From Hydrogenothermus sp964516095 (GTDB lineage Bacteria; Aquificota; Aquificia; Aquificales; Hydrogenothermaceae), in NCBI GenBank assembly GCA_964516095.1, contig CAZEYS010000012.1, positions 1 to 30,057 on the forward strand: a stretch of DNA of 30,057 nucleotides, read 5' to 3'. Under the pieces are notes generated by a model. That model was given only the letters and a program-made list of their open reading frames with translations. It was not told the origin of the DNA and searched no databases. This document shows positions 1-7,841 of the stretch, piece after piece. Within the stretch, counting starts at the first letter, position 1. Every line of letters starts with the position of its first letter. A program made the translations under genes and the position numbers.

Positions 1-39
1 CCACCTTTAACCTCCCTACCAATCTATCCCCTATTAAGG

Positions 40-45
40 TATAAT
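40..45 (+). promoter_or_regulatory. Candidate -10 box for bcp
   Basis: A perfect TATAAT lies 35 bases before the bcp start, giving an expected leader of about 28 bases. No good -35 hexamer stands 16-18 bases upstream, so the call rests on the -10 box alone. On the opposite strand TATACC (38-43) with TTGATG (61-66) at 17-base spacing could be a divergent promoter firing out of the window. Confidence 0.35.
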
Positions 46-80
46 GTTTAAATCAATTTTCATCAAAGGAGAAGCTTAAT

Positions 81-572
81 ATGCCATTAGAAGAAGGTCA
101 AAAAGCGCCAGAATTTTGCTTATCTGGTATAACTCCTGAAGGTAAAGAAGAAACTATCTGTCTATCTGATCTTTTAAAATCAAATAAATATGTAATCTTA
201 TATTTCTATCCTAAAGATAACACACCAGGTTGTACTACAGAAGCTTGTGATTTTAGGGATAATATCAATATTTTAGCTGATAAAGCCATAGTTGTAGGAG
301 TTAGCCCTGATAGCATAGAAAGTCATAAAAAGTTTAGAGAAAAATATAACCTTAATTTTTATCTGTTATCTGATCCGGAAAAACAGGTTTTACAATCTTA
401 CGATGCTTATGGTGAGAAAAAAATGTATGGTAAAACTACCGTTGGGGTAATCCGTTCAACTTATATAATATCTCCAGAAGGTAAAATTGTTAAAAAATGG
501 AGAAATGTAAAAGCTAAAGGACATGTTCCAAAGGTGGTTGAAGAGTTAGAAAAGTTGATGAATAAGCAATAG
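81..572 (+). CDS. bcp: Thioredoxin-dependent peroxiredoxin, Bcp/PrxQ type
   Basis: This 163-residue protein reduces hydrogen peroxide and organic hydroperoxides using thiols from thioredoxin, in the cytoplasm. The family signature is plain: YFYPKDNTPGCTTEACDFRD at 41-60, with peroxidatic Cys51 and a second Cys at 56, the spacing used as resolving cysteine by the atypical 2-Cys PrxQ subgroup. Two more cysteines (13, 27) sit near the N-terminus. Length is normal for the family. The ATG at 81 has AAAGGAG at 65-71 at good spacing. The gene runs toward argH and ends in a hairpin. It is one of two thiol peroxidases in the window (see tpx), which fits an organism meeting low oxygen. Function is secure at family level; the exact substrate is not visible. 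Confidence 0.95.
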   Translation: MPLEEGQKAPEFCLSGITPEGKEETICLSDLLKSNKYVILYFYPKDNTPGCTTEACDFRDNINILADKAIVVGVSPDSIESHKKFREKYNLNFYLLSDPEKQVLQSYDAYGEKKMYGKTTVGVIRSTYIISPEGKIVKKWRNVKAKGHVPKVVEELEKLMNKQ

Positions 573-598
573 GGAGAATTATTGTCTCCCTAATTTTT
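571..598 (+). terminator. Hairpin terminator between bcp and argH
   Basis: AGGGAGA (571-577) pairs with TCTCCCT (585-591) around a short loop and is followed by AATTTTTCTT. The hairpin includes the last base of the bcp stop codon and covers the last codons of the opposing argH gene, so one sequence serves as coding DNA and terminator. The T-run lies on the bcp side, so the direction of action is most likely plus. Confidence 0.75.
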
Positions 599-1961
599 CT
601 TCCCAAAATCTTATCTGTTCTAAAATTCTTTCTTTTGCAGTACCTCCAAAGGTTTTTCTTGCATCTGCAACGTAAAATGGATTTAATATTTCAAGGGCAT
701 CTTTATCAAAATATGGTGAAAATTTTTTCAGTTCTTCAAGAGATAGACTTTCTAATTCTCTGTCTTGATTGATTAAGTATGAAACTATCTGCCCTACAAT
801 ATGATGAGCTTTTCTAAATGGAATTCCTTTTCTAACAAGGTAATTTGCTAAATCTGTAGCTAAAGCAAATCCTCCTGCTGCTTTTTCCATATTTTCTTTT
901 TTGGGTTTGAGCCCTTCTATAATCTTAGTCATTCCAATTAAAGAACCTTTTAAAGTTTTCACAGCATCAAATACTGGTTCTTTGTCTTCTTGTAAATCTC
1001 TGTTATAGGCCATTGGTAATCCTTTTACTATAGTTAATAAACTAACTAAATCACCATAAACTCTACCTACCTTTCCTCTTATCAGCTCTAAAACATCGGG
1101 ATTTTTCTTTTGAGGCATTATTGATGAGCCTGTAGTAAGTTTATCAGGAAGTTCAATAAATGAAAATTCAGATGTGTTCCATATTATTAAATCTTCACTT
1201 AGCCGAGAAAGATTAGCCATGCAGATAGAGGCATTTGATAGAAATTCTATTATAAAATCTCGGGAGGCTGTAGCATCTAAAGAATTCCTCATTACTTGAT
1301 GAAAACCAAGTTCAGTGGCAACAAAATCTCTGTCTAATGGGAAATCTACTCCAGCTAATGCACCACTTCCTAAAGGTAGTTGGTCAATTCTTTTTAGATT
1401 ATCTTCAAATCTTTCTTTGTCTCTATTGAACATCTCTAAGTATGCAAGAAAGTAGTGGGCAAGTCTAATTGGTTGAGCTCTTTGTAAGTGTGTATAGGCA
1501 GGCATAACTATATCTACAGTTTCTTTTGCTTTTTCTAAAAGAGTTTTTTGTAGATTTATTAATAGTTGAATTATTTGTTTTGTTTCAGCTTTTAGATAAA
1601 GCTTAAACGCTGTTATAACCTGGTCATTTCTACTTCTTCCTGTATGGAGTTTTCCTCCTACATCTCCAATTTTTTCAATAAGTGCTTTTTCTATGTTCAT
1701 ATGAACATCTTCTAATTCTGTCTTCCAGTGGAACTTTCCATTTATTATTTCATCTCTGATTTCTTCTAAACCTTTAATTATCTTATCAGCATCTTCTTGA
1801 GGTATTATCCCTTGTTTTGCAAGCATTTTAGCGTGAGCAATACTTCCTTCTATGTCGTATATAGCCAGATTTTTATCAAAGGAAACACTTTCTGTAAATT
1901 CTTCTACGAACTTATCTGTATCTTCTGAAAAACGGCCACCCCAGGGTTTTATTTCTGACAT
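579..1961 (-). CDS. argH: Argininosuccinate lyase
   Basis: ArgH splits argininosuccinate into arginine and fumarate, the last step of arginine synthesis. The 460 residues match the usual length. Visible signatures are WGGRF near the N-terminus (7-11), TGRSRNDQV (107-115), the catalytic-His segment YTHLQRAQP (156-164) and the fumarase-superfamily loop GSSIMPQKKNP (278-288), whose first serines carry the catalytic base. The ATG at 1961 is preceded by GAGG about ten bases upstream. No other arginine gene lies in the window, typical of the scattered biosynthetic genes of Aquificota. It converges on bcp and is divergent from the diguanylate cyclase. A TATAAT on the minus strand (2002-2007) is a possible -10 box. 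Confidence 0.97.
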   Translation of the reverse strand: MSEIKPWGGRFSEDTDKFVEEFTESVSFDKNLAIYDIEGSIAHAKMLAKQGIIPQEDADKIIKGLEEIRDEIINGKFHWKTELEDVHMNIEKALIEKIGDVGGKLHTGRSRNDQVITAFKLYLKAETKQIIQLLINLQKTLLEKAKETVDIVMPAYTHLQRAQPIRLAHYFLAYLEMFNRDKERFEDNLKRIDQLPLGSGALAGVDFPLDRDFVATELGFHQVMRNSLDATASRDFIIEFLSNASICMANLSRLSEDLIIWNTSEFSFIELPDKLTTGSSIMPQKKNPDVLELIRGKVGRVYGDLVSLLTIVKGLPMAYNRDLQEDKEPVFDAVKTLKGSLIGMTKIIEGLKPKKENMEKAAGGFALATDLANYLVRKGIPFRKAHHIVGQIVSYLINQDRELESLSLEELKKFSPYFDKDALEILNPFYVADARKTFGGTAKERILEQIRFWEEKLGRQ

Positions 1962-2020
1962 TTAAATAAACCTCAATAATTACTAAAATATTTATACTAT
2001 TATTATATCAACATAAAATC

Positions 2021-2029
2021 TGGTATACT
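2021..2029 (+). promoter_or_regulatory. Extended -10 promoter directly before the diguanylate cyclase
   Basis: TGGTATACT is an extended -10 element (TGn followed by TATACT at 2024-2029). The usual start of transcription, 6-7 bases past the hexamer, falls at 2035-2036, the A of the ATG. There is no Shine-Dalgarno sequence before the ATG, so the mRNA would be leaderless. Confidence 0.5.
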
Positions 2030-2035
2030 TTTTAG

Positions 2036-3436
2036 ATGAAGGCAAAAAAAACTATACTGCTTCCTTTAATAGTATTTGTATCTGTATTGATTATTTCTTT
2101 TATTACTTTTTATATGGATAAATTGCAGAAAGAAAAAATATTAGAAGAAAATTACGTTAAAAATACCTTCTCAAACTATAAAGCCGTTTATTTAGTCTAT
2201 AAAAAGATGATAGATTATTTTGTTGCTGATGATGTTAAAAATTCAAACTTAGAATATTTTTTATTCAAAAACAAGATAGAAAAAGTAAAAGAATTTTTAA
2301 ATGAAAAATTCCAGATACTTAAAAAACAGAATATATCAAATATTTTCATAGTTAACATAAATGGAAAAGTTATTGTTTCTCTGCCTGAAAACTCAGAAAA
2401 ATATAAGATAGAGCATCTGGCTAAAAATCAGTTTGTTTATCCTTTAAAGTATAGAAATTCCTTCTTAGGAAACTTATATGTCTCTGTTCCATTTTCCGCT
2501 TTCCAAGATGATTTAAACTCTATTTATTATGATACTTACTTGTTTTTGCTCAAAAAAGAAATTGGATTAGAAAAAGTTATCTCTGGAACAGCCAGTTCTC
2601 TAATAGCCAGTGAGTTTTCAAAAGATTTTTACTATGAAAAAATTACTATTAAAGATATTCCTGTATCTATTATAAACCTGAAAATAAAAGACAAAGTGGT
2701 AAAACTTCTCAATAGTAGAAAAGCATTTTCTATTCCTTATATTTTAAATGGAAATCCTATACTTATCACATTTATACCGATTTTTACCAGTAATGGAACC
2801 TTTTTAGGGTATTTAATTAGATACTCTATTGACTATAACTACGCGCTTATTATAAGGTCGTTTTACTTTAATATTGTAGCTGCGATAATAATTGACCTTG
2901 TTTTATCATCTTTAGTATTCTTAGTATTAAAAGAAGGTGAGAGACTTAAACTGCTTGCAGAAACAGACCCTTTAACTGGCCTATACAACAAAGGTAAATT
3001 TAACGAGGTGTTACAAAAAGAAATAGAAAGGGCTAAAAGGTACAAAAGACCTCTTTCTATAATCGTTTTTGATATAGACCATTTTAAAAAGATTAACGAC
3101 ACATATGGACATAAAATTGGAGATGATGTTTTAAAGTCTTTGGCTAAAATTATAAAATCCAGTGTAAGAAAGACAGATTTTGCAGCTCGGTGGGGTGGAG
3201 AAGAATTCGTTATATTACTACCTGAAACTGACTTAGAAGGAGCAAGAAAGGTTGCTGAAAAGTTAAGAGAAAAGGTTGAAAAGCATAAGTTCCCGGGAGT
3301 TGGAAAAGTGACAATAAGTTTAGGTGTTGCACAGCTTAAAGATAATGAAGATCCAAATGATTTTATAGTTAGAGCAGATATGGCTCTTTATAAGGCTAAA
3401 GAAGGTGGAAGAAATAGGGTAGAAGTTGCTACTTAA
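2036..3436 (+). CDS. Membrane-bound diguanylate cyclase (GGDEF) with periplasmic sensor
   Basis: It probably makes the second messenger cyclic-di-GMP from two GTP. Layout of the 466 residues: membrane helix 1 at about 7-26; an extracytoplasmic region of about 245 residues with weak Cache-like character (for example NIFIVNINGKVIVSLPE near 102-118) that I cannot classify firmly; membrane helix 2 at about 271-298; then a GGDEF domain opening with DPLTGLYNKGKF (311-322). The active-site motif is GGEEF (387-391), the FDIDHFK metal segment is present (345-351), and an inhibitory-site motif RKTD (378-381) lies exactly five residues before it, so the enzyme should be active and product-inhibited. No EAL or HD-GYP domain is attached. 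The ATG has no ribosome binding site. The stop overlaps the cinA stop by eight bases. A link to the pilus genes at the far end is only a guess. Confidence 0.93.
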   Translation: MKAKKTILLPLIVFVSVLIISFITFYMDKLQKEKILEENYVKNTFSNYKAVYLVYKKMIDYFVADDVKNSNLEYFLFKNKIEKVKEFLNEKFQILKKQNISNIFIVNINGKVIVSLPENSEKYKIEHLAKNQFVYPLKYRNSFLGNLYVSVPFSAFQDDLNSIYYDTYLFLLKKEIGLEKVISGTASSLIASEFSKDFYYEKITIKDIPVSIINLKIKDKVVKLLNSRKAFSIPYILNGNPILITFIPIFTSNGTFLGYLIRYSIDYNYALIIRSFYFNIVAAIIIDLVLSSLVFLVLKEGERLKLLAETDPLTGLYNKGKFNEVLQKEIERAKRYKRPLSIIVFDIDHFKKINDTYGHKIGDDVLKSLAKIIKSSVRKTDFAARWGGEEFVILLPETDLEGARKVAEKLREKVEKHKFPGVGKVTISLGVAQLKDNEDPNDFIVRADMALYKAKEGGRNRVEVAT

Positions 3437-4625
3437 TAAGGTAAAGTCTAAGCATGTTTAAAGCATGTTGAGATACTTTTGTTCTTATGAAGTTTCTATC
3501 TCCATTAAAAATTACTTTTTCTACTACTGTTTTTTCAGGAGTTGACATGCCTATATAATGAAGACCAAGAGGTTTTCCTGGAGTCTGTCCTGTGGGACCG
3601 GCTATTCCTGTATCACTTAGAGAGATATCTGTTTTCAAAAGTTTCTTTGCACCCTCTGCCATTTGTACAGCTACTGGTTCACTGACAGCACCATACGTTT
3701 CTATATCTTCTTTTTTTACATTCAATATGTTTATTTTTACTTCGTTTGAATAAGCAACTATACTGCCGTAAAAGTAAGCAGAACTTCCTGGTACGTTCAC
3801 TATCCGTGAAGATATTAAGCCTCCTGTTGAAGATTCTGCTGTAGATAAAGAATATTTTTTTTCTTTTAATAAATCTGCTATAACTTCTTCCATATTTTTT
3901 TCATCTTCAGTATATATTAGATTTCCCAGTCTTTCTCGAATTACGCTAATAGTATTTTCCAAAAAGATTTTATTTGAATCCCATACATATATATCAACAC
4001 CATAAGCAGATGCGTTTAGTATTTTATTTTCTATATCTTTAAGAGTACCATCTATATAGGTTTCATCTTTACCATATGTTCTAAAAAGATGGACAAACCC
4101 TTTTTTTTCTTTCAGTCCTAAAAAATCAAAAGCTTTTTCCAGCATAACTTTAAGTTCTGAAGGAACTCCAGGTAAAGCCACAATAGCTTTATTAACATCG
4201 TATAAAACTTTTATAAACCCAAGTGCGTTTCCGACAGGATTTTCTATTGGTTTGGCATTATAGGGAAGTTGTGCCATTCTTTTTCTTTCAGGCGTGAATT
4301 CTTTACCAGAGATTTTGTATCTTTCTTTTAGCATTTTTAGCCATCTTTCGTTATATACAAGCGGTACACCTATAGCTTCGGAAATTGCATCCCGTGTTCT
4401 ATCGTCTTCTGTAGCGCCAAGTCCTCCGGTTATAAATACAAGGTCCGATTTATCTAAGGCAAGTTTTAAGTAAGTTTCAATATCATATTGATTATCAGAG
4501 ACTATATTTATGGATTTTACATCTAAACCTCTTTCAAAACACTTTTTTGCAATGTATGCTCCGTTTTTATCCTGTTTTAGACCTTTAACAAACTCGGTGC
4601 CGGTAACTAATATGGATGCTTTCAT
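3429..4625 (-). CDS. cinA: CinA: molybdopterin-binding-like domain fused to NMN amidohydrolase
   Basis: This 398-residue protein has the standard two-domain CinA form. The N-terminal half (to about 170) is a MoCF-like domain with GGLGATEDDRTRDA (67-80), a variant of the family GGLGPTxDD motif. The C-terminal half (about 242-398) is PncC-like, with STAESSTGGL (261-270) and TGIAGPTGQTPGKPLG (339-354). PncC domains deamidate nicotinamide mononucleotide to nicotinate mononucleotide in NAD recycling, and CinA N-domains of thermophiles have been linked to ADP-ribose hydrolysis. The usual AESCTGG reads AESSTGG here. It is the last gene of the minus-strand run, three bases after the putative lipoprotein gene, with GGAAA before the ATG. 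A role in competence is historical and not implied. Confidence 0.93.
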   Translation of the reverse strand: MKASILVTGTEFVKGLKQDKNGAYIAKKCFERGLDVKSINIVSDNQYDIETYLKLALDKSDLVFITGGLGATEDDRTRDAISEAIGVPLVYNERWLKMLKERYKISGKEFTPERKRMAQLPYNAKPIENPVGNALGFIKVLYDVNKAIVALPGVPSELKVMLEKAFDFLGLKEKKGFVHLFRTYGKDETYIDGTLKDIENKILNASAYGVDIYVWDSNKIFLENTISVIRERLGNLIYTEDEKNMEEVIADLLKEKKYSLSTAESSTGGLISSRIVNVPGSSAYFYGSIVAYSNEVKINILNVKKEDIETYGAVSEPVAVQMAEGAKKLLKTDISLSDTGIAGPTGQTPGKPLGLHYIGMSTPEKTVVEKVIFNGDRNFIRTKVSQHALNMLRLYLIK

Positions 4626-4628
4626 TGG

Positions 4629-5057
4629 TTATTTCCTTATATTGTTTATTAACAATTTTATATTTCTATCACCTGCATTTACAACTAGGGCATTTGATTC
4701 ACAGTCTCCAGGTTGAGGCATTGGACTGCCAGACTTTGATATTCTCGCCATTAAAATCATCTGCCCTTCAAACTCATTTGCTCTTTGAGGTATTAATGTA
4801 TCTGCTGGCGATAATGTAAATTCATATGGAAACTGTGGATTTATAACTTTTTTAACAGCTAATGGTTGAATAGAGCTTCCTTTTCTTAGTATTATGAAAA
4901 GTGTTCCATCACATTTATCTTTTATTTTGTTGTCTAAATAGATTTTACCTGTGATTTTATATTTGTCTATAAGATAGGCCTCTGGAGGAAGTTCCTGACA
5001 CGATAAATAGGCAAGGGAAAAAACAAACATCATATATTTAATTAATCTTTTTTTCAT
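4629..5057 (-). CDS. Putative lipoprotein resembling the C-terminal domain of CcmI/CycH
   Basis: The N-terminus of this 142-residue protein is a short export signal (KKR, then hydrophobic 8-18) ending at Cys20 (AYLSC), so lipidation is likely, although Tyr at -3 is unusual in a lipobox. The rest, notably GTLFIILRKG (51-60), QPLAVKK (64-70) and ARISKSGSPMPQPGD (104-118), resembles the beta-rich domain at the end of the cytochrome c maturation factor CcmI/CycH, where 'ARISKSG...PQPGD' is a recurring pattern. Here the domain stands alone, without the TPR repeats or membrane helices of CcmI. Two more cysteines (49, 119) could form a disulfide. It sits between the protease and cinA genes, spaced eight and three bases. 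A role in cytochrome c assembly is inference from resemblance recalled by eye. Confidence 0.7.
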   Translation of the reverse strand: MKKRLIKYMMFVFSLAYLSCQELPPEAYLIDKYKITGKIYLDNKIKDKCDGTLFIILRKGSSIQPLAVKKVINPQFPYEFTLSPADTLIPQRANEFEGQMILMARISKSGSPMPQPGDCESNALVVNAGDRNIKLLINNIRK

Positions 5058-5065
5058 CTCTGTCC

Positions 5066-6139
5066 TCAGGCGTTTGATTGTATTAAATCTTCAATGGTAC
5101 TTCTTTTTATTATACCAAGGAAAGTATTTTTATATATTACAGGTAGTTCATCTAACTGACATTGGTTCATTAGTTTATAGGCTCTGAAGAGACTATCATA
5201 AGGAGAAACCCAACAACTAATTTCTTCTAAATTATCCTCTACGCTACTATTTGGCTTTAAGTTTAAAGTATTGAGAAGATAAAACTTTCCATCTCTGCCT
5301 ATAACAGGAATATATTCTATATGGTAGAAAGGCTTGTAAAAGTTCAAAATCTCGTCAGTACTGACATTATAAAATAAAGGTTCTATAACTGTCATAAAAT
5401 TTTCAACTTTGTACTTTGATAAAACAGCCGATAATTTTGTTTCTTTATAAGCTACGTTCGATGCGTACTTTAAAAATAAACCTAAGAATATTAGCCATAT
5501 TCCATTTATAAACTCTCCACTTATAAAGTATAAAATTCCTAAAAAAATTAAAAAGTATCCAAAAAAAGTTCCTAAATTTGCCGTTATTTTTGTAGCTGTA
5601 ACTATATCTTTTTTCTGCCATAGAAATGCCCTCAAAATTCTACCGCCATCCAGAGGGAATGCTGGAATTAAATTAAAGATTCCAATCGCAAAATTAACGT
5701 ACATTAGATAATTGATTAACCCGTTAAACATGTCATTGTAGGGATATAATAGAGCAAGTATAAAAAAGAATATACCAAGAGCAATACTCATTATAGGCCC
5801 GGCTACTGCTATTAAAAATTCTTCTTTAGGAGAATGGGCCTCTTCTTCAAACATGGCAACACCACCAAATATAAACAGATTTATTTGCTTTACTGGGATT
5901 TTGAAATAAATTGCCACTAAAGAATGGGCAAGTTCATGTAGAAGTACACTTAAAAATAGCAATATAGCAGAAATAGCCCCAAAAACCCAGTATAAAAGTG
6001 TAGAGTGTCCTGGATAAAAATACGGGTAAAAATATTCAGCCAAAGTAAATGTTATAAGTATAAAGGCTATAAACCAACTGTAGTCTAAATTTACCTGTAT
6101 ACCAAATATTCTAAACAATGGAATAGGATAAAACCTCAT
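5066..6139 (-). CDS. Site-2 protease family (M50) membrane metalloprotease with CBS domains
   Basis: This 357-residue polytopic protein belongs to the SpoIVFB-like branch of intramembrane zinc proteases. The zinc motif HELAH is at 68-72, and the third ligand lies in NLIPAFPLDGG (156-166, Asp164). About six membrane helices lie before residue 230. The last 110 residues (from about 245, KVENFM onward) look like a pair of degenerate CBS domains, which in this family bind nucleotides and tune activity. No PDZ domain is present, so it is not RseP-like. Substrates are unknown; relatives cut membrane-bound signalling proteins. The gene starts inside the stop of the DUF2227 gene (ATGA overlap) and is followed eight bases later by the putative lipoprotein gene, so the three are surely co-translated. 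Confidence 0.92.
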   Translation of the reverse strand: MRFYPIPLFRIFGIQVNLDYSWFIAFILITFTLAEYFYPYFYPGHSTLLYWVFGAISAILLFLSVLLHELAHSLVAIYFKIPVKQINLFIFGGVAMFEEEAHSPKEEFLIAVAGPIMSIALGIFFFILALLYPYNDMFNGLINYLMYVNFAIGIFNLIPAFPLDGGRILRAFLWQKKDIVTATKITANLGTFFGYFLIFLGILYFISGEFINGIWLIFLGLFLKYASNVAYKETKLSAVLSKYKVENFMTVIEPLFYNVSTDEILNFYKPFYHIEYIPVIGRDGKFYLLNTLNLKPNSSVEDNLEEISCWVSPYDSLFRAYKLMNQCQLDELPVIYKNTFLGIIKRSTIEDLIQSNA

Positions 6140-6627
6140 CTAATTACCTTTAATTTCTTTAGTGATGAGTAAATTATATCAACAAATATATGTATCATTT
6201 CTGCTATAAATAGTCCACTTAAAAAGGATATAGTGTGAACATTAAATAGGATATCCTTTATCGGAATATGCCTTACATCTGGAATATTTATAATGTCAAT
6301 ATCAAAATAGTTCAGACCATACCATATCAGATAATAGAAAGCCAAAAACAAAACTGAAAGATAGATAAGTTTTATTATTGAGCCATAAAAGGGAATATGG
6401 GAAATACCTCTATGTTTGGAAAATTTAGTATAAGGTTTCCATATAAATCTCAGTATTTTCCATCTTTTTGCTGGTCTCGAATGATATAAATCAAGGTCAG
6501 GTGAAAGCAAAAAGGTTCCTGCCATATAACCAGCCAAAAATGACCAAAAATCAGATGGCGACAGGTAGTAAACTATAGGAGGAAGAGCAATCAAATTTAT
6601 TAAATCATGGGTTTTCCCTGAAGCCAC
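6136..6627 (-). CDS. DUF2227 putative metal-binding membrane protein
   Basis: This 163-residue protein opens with ASGKTHD, the hallmark of DUF2227 (annotated as putative metal-binding). Candidate ligands follow the family pattern: His7, Asp44 and Asp46 (SPDLDL), His72 (KHRG) and His77 (SHIPF). Hydrophobic stretches at about 10-22, 28-42, 83-105 and 132-150 indicate a membrane protein, and the spread of His and Asp between helices recalls membrane metal-dependent hydrolases such as YdjM/LexA-regulated families. The start is GTG at 6627, supported by AAGGAG five bases upstream. It overlaps the protease gene by four bases and follows the OmpA gene by nine. No biochemical function is established for the family as far as I know. 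Confidence 0.85.
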   Translation of the reverse strand: MASGKTHDLINLIALPPIVYYLSPSDFWSFLAGYMAGTFLLSPDLDLYHSRPAKRWKILRFIWKPYTKFSKHRGISHIPFYGSIIKLIYLSVLFLAFYYLIWYGLNYFDIDIINIPDVRHIPIKDILFNVHTISFLSGLFIAEMIHIFVDIIYSSLKKLKVIR

Positions 6628-6636
6628 CTATTCTCC

Positions 6637-7455
6637 TTATTTTGTTTCCATCACAAAAAATTCAGCTCTTCTGTTGGTAAATCTATTTAAAGGAGTTTTA
6701 TTATCAAATAGGTAATCTGTTTTTCCTTTACCAACAATTTCTATTCTGCCTGGTGAAACTCCCATTTTTATAAGATAATCCCTCACGGCTTTTGCTCTTT
6801 TTAAGGCAAGTTTATCGTTGTAAGATTTAGAGCCAATATTGTCTGTGTATCCAACTATTTTTACTTTTAATTTTTTATGTGTTTTTAAATATCTTGATAT
6901 AACATTTAGATAAGGTAGATATTCCTTTTTTATTTTAGCACTATCAAATTCAAAATGGATACGTGCGTGAGTCTTTAAAGGTTTAAATCTGTGGGTTTCT
7001 TCCTGCTTTGTATATTTAGATTGGTTTTTCTTTTCTGGATTTTGTCCCTGAATTTTTTCAACTGATGCTGTCGTTTTTGAAGGCTTTTGAGAAATTAACT
7101 CAGTTTTATCAGGTATATAAGGGTTTGTTCCTTCCTCAACTTCTTTATAGCAAGGTTTACCATCATTATCTACATCACTAAAAATTTTCTTTTCAGCTTT
7201 TGACAAGTAGATTTTTGCTTTATTTTCATAGATAAGACCGTCTATTTTAGAAACTTTTACCACTTTAGGTTCTCCATCTTCGTCTATTTTTAGACCTTTC
7301 AAAGTCTCAATATAGGCCTCAGCTTTACCAATTTCCTTAGGTGCACATTCTAAAGCGTGGAACGAGTATAGTTTATGTAGCTCTTTTTCCAGTTGAGTAA
7401 CCGATGCAAATGAAACTGAAAAAACAGCAAGTGTAGAAGCTATAATTTTTTTCAT
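6637..7455 (-). CDS. OmpA-family peptidoglycan-binding outer-membrane protein
   Basis: The start is set at the ATG at 7455, which forms an ATGA overlap with the preceding gene and has GGGGGAG upstream; the frame is open 15 codons further, but that part lacks any signal. The 272-residue product has a signal peptide (MKKIIASTLAVFSVSFA), a mixed region of about 75 residues, a calcium-loop-like segment DVDNDGKPCYKE (94-105) followed by EGTNPYIPD as in bacterial thrombospondin type-3 repeats, a polar linker (115-160) and an OmpA domain (about 163-268) with HFEFDSAKI (167-175) and VGYTDNIGSKSYNDKLALKRA (201-221). OmpA domains hold peptidoglycan, so the protein probably ties outer membrane to wall. 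No beta-barrel is evident, so it may be periplasmic or Pal-like. Confidence 0.9.
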   Translation of the reverse strand: MKKIIASTLAVFSVSFASVTQLEKELHKLYSFHALECAPKEIGKAEAYIETLKGLKIDEDGEPKVVKVSKIDGLIYENKAKIYLSKAEKKIFSDVDNDGKPCYKEVEEGTNPYIPDKTELISQKPSKTTASVEKIQGQNPEKKNQSKYTKQEETHRFKPLKTHARIHFEFDSAKIKKEYLPYLNVISRYLKTHKKLKVKIVGYTDNIGSKSYNDKLALKRAKAVRDYLIKMGVSPGRIEIVGKGKTDYLFDNKTPLNRFTNRRAEFFVMETK

Positions 7456-7739
7456 TTTTCTCCCCCTGTATAAGCATTTGATATTGCTCTTAATGCCCAT
7501 TCTATTGATTGTAACGCTGCAGCTTTACCAGCATCTACATTCATCTTAGAAGTTTCCTCTTTGGCTATTTCATAGTAAGTTACCGCTTTAGAGTATTCAT
7601 ATGGAGATTTTAAATTACCATGTGCTTCAAAAGCCATCTTTATAGAGTTTTGAGCTTCATCCAGCAGTTCTGTAACCGTTTGTGCATTTACACTCAACGA
7701 GAACAATAATATTAAAAATCCCATTATTAACTTTTTCAT
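7452..7739 (-). CDS. Small exported protein, DUF4398-like
   Basis: The start is placed at the ATG at 7739, which has a near-perfect GAGGAGGGA four bases upstream. The frame is open five codons further but offers no better start. The 95-residue product has a clear signal peptide (MKKLIMGFLILLFSLSVNA, cleavage before QTV). The mature part is helical, with the segment SPYEYSKAVTYYEIAKEETS followed by an Ala-rich helix; this matches the look of DUF4398 domains, which often precede OmpA domains in one chain. Here the two are adjacent genes overlapping by four bases, which strengthens the call. It is the first gene of the minus-strand run and divergent from ftsY. Function is unknown, probably periplasmic and working with the OmpA protein. 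Confidence 0.75.
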   Translation of the reverse strand: MKKLIMGFLILLFSLSVNAQTVTELLDEAQNSIKMAFEAHGNLKSPYEYSKAVTYYEIAKEETSKMNVDAGKAAALQSIEWALRAISNAYTGGEK

Positions 7740-7794
7740 TTTCCCTCCTCTCAACCAAAAAATTTTTCATTATATTTTTCGGATTTAGTTATTT

Positions 7795-7822
7795 TATAAT
7801 AAATTAAAGTTAAATCTTTAAC
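7795..7822 (+). promoter_or_regulatory. Candidate ftsY promoter -10 with overlapping palindromes
   Basis: TATAAT at 7795-7800 is followed by TTAAAG (7804-7809) paired with CTTTAA (7816-7821), and by an overlapping 6-2-6 palindrome GTTAAA-TC-TTTAAC (7809-7822), just where transcription would begin. This could be an operator, but such AT palindromes arise easily by chance. Confidence 0.3.
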
Positions 7823-7841
7823 AATACTTTGGAGATAAAAT

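Noticed and set aside
1..16. Divergent gene start at the left edge: GTG on the minus strand (bases 4-2) with GGGAGG (16-11).
   Set aside because: Only one codon is inside the window, so the frame cannot be tested; plausible but not supportable as a feature.
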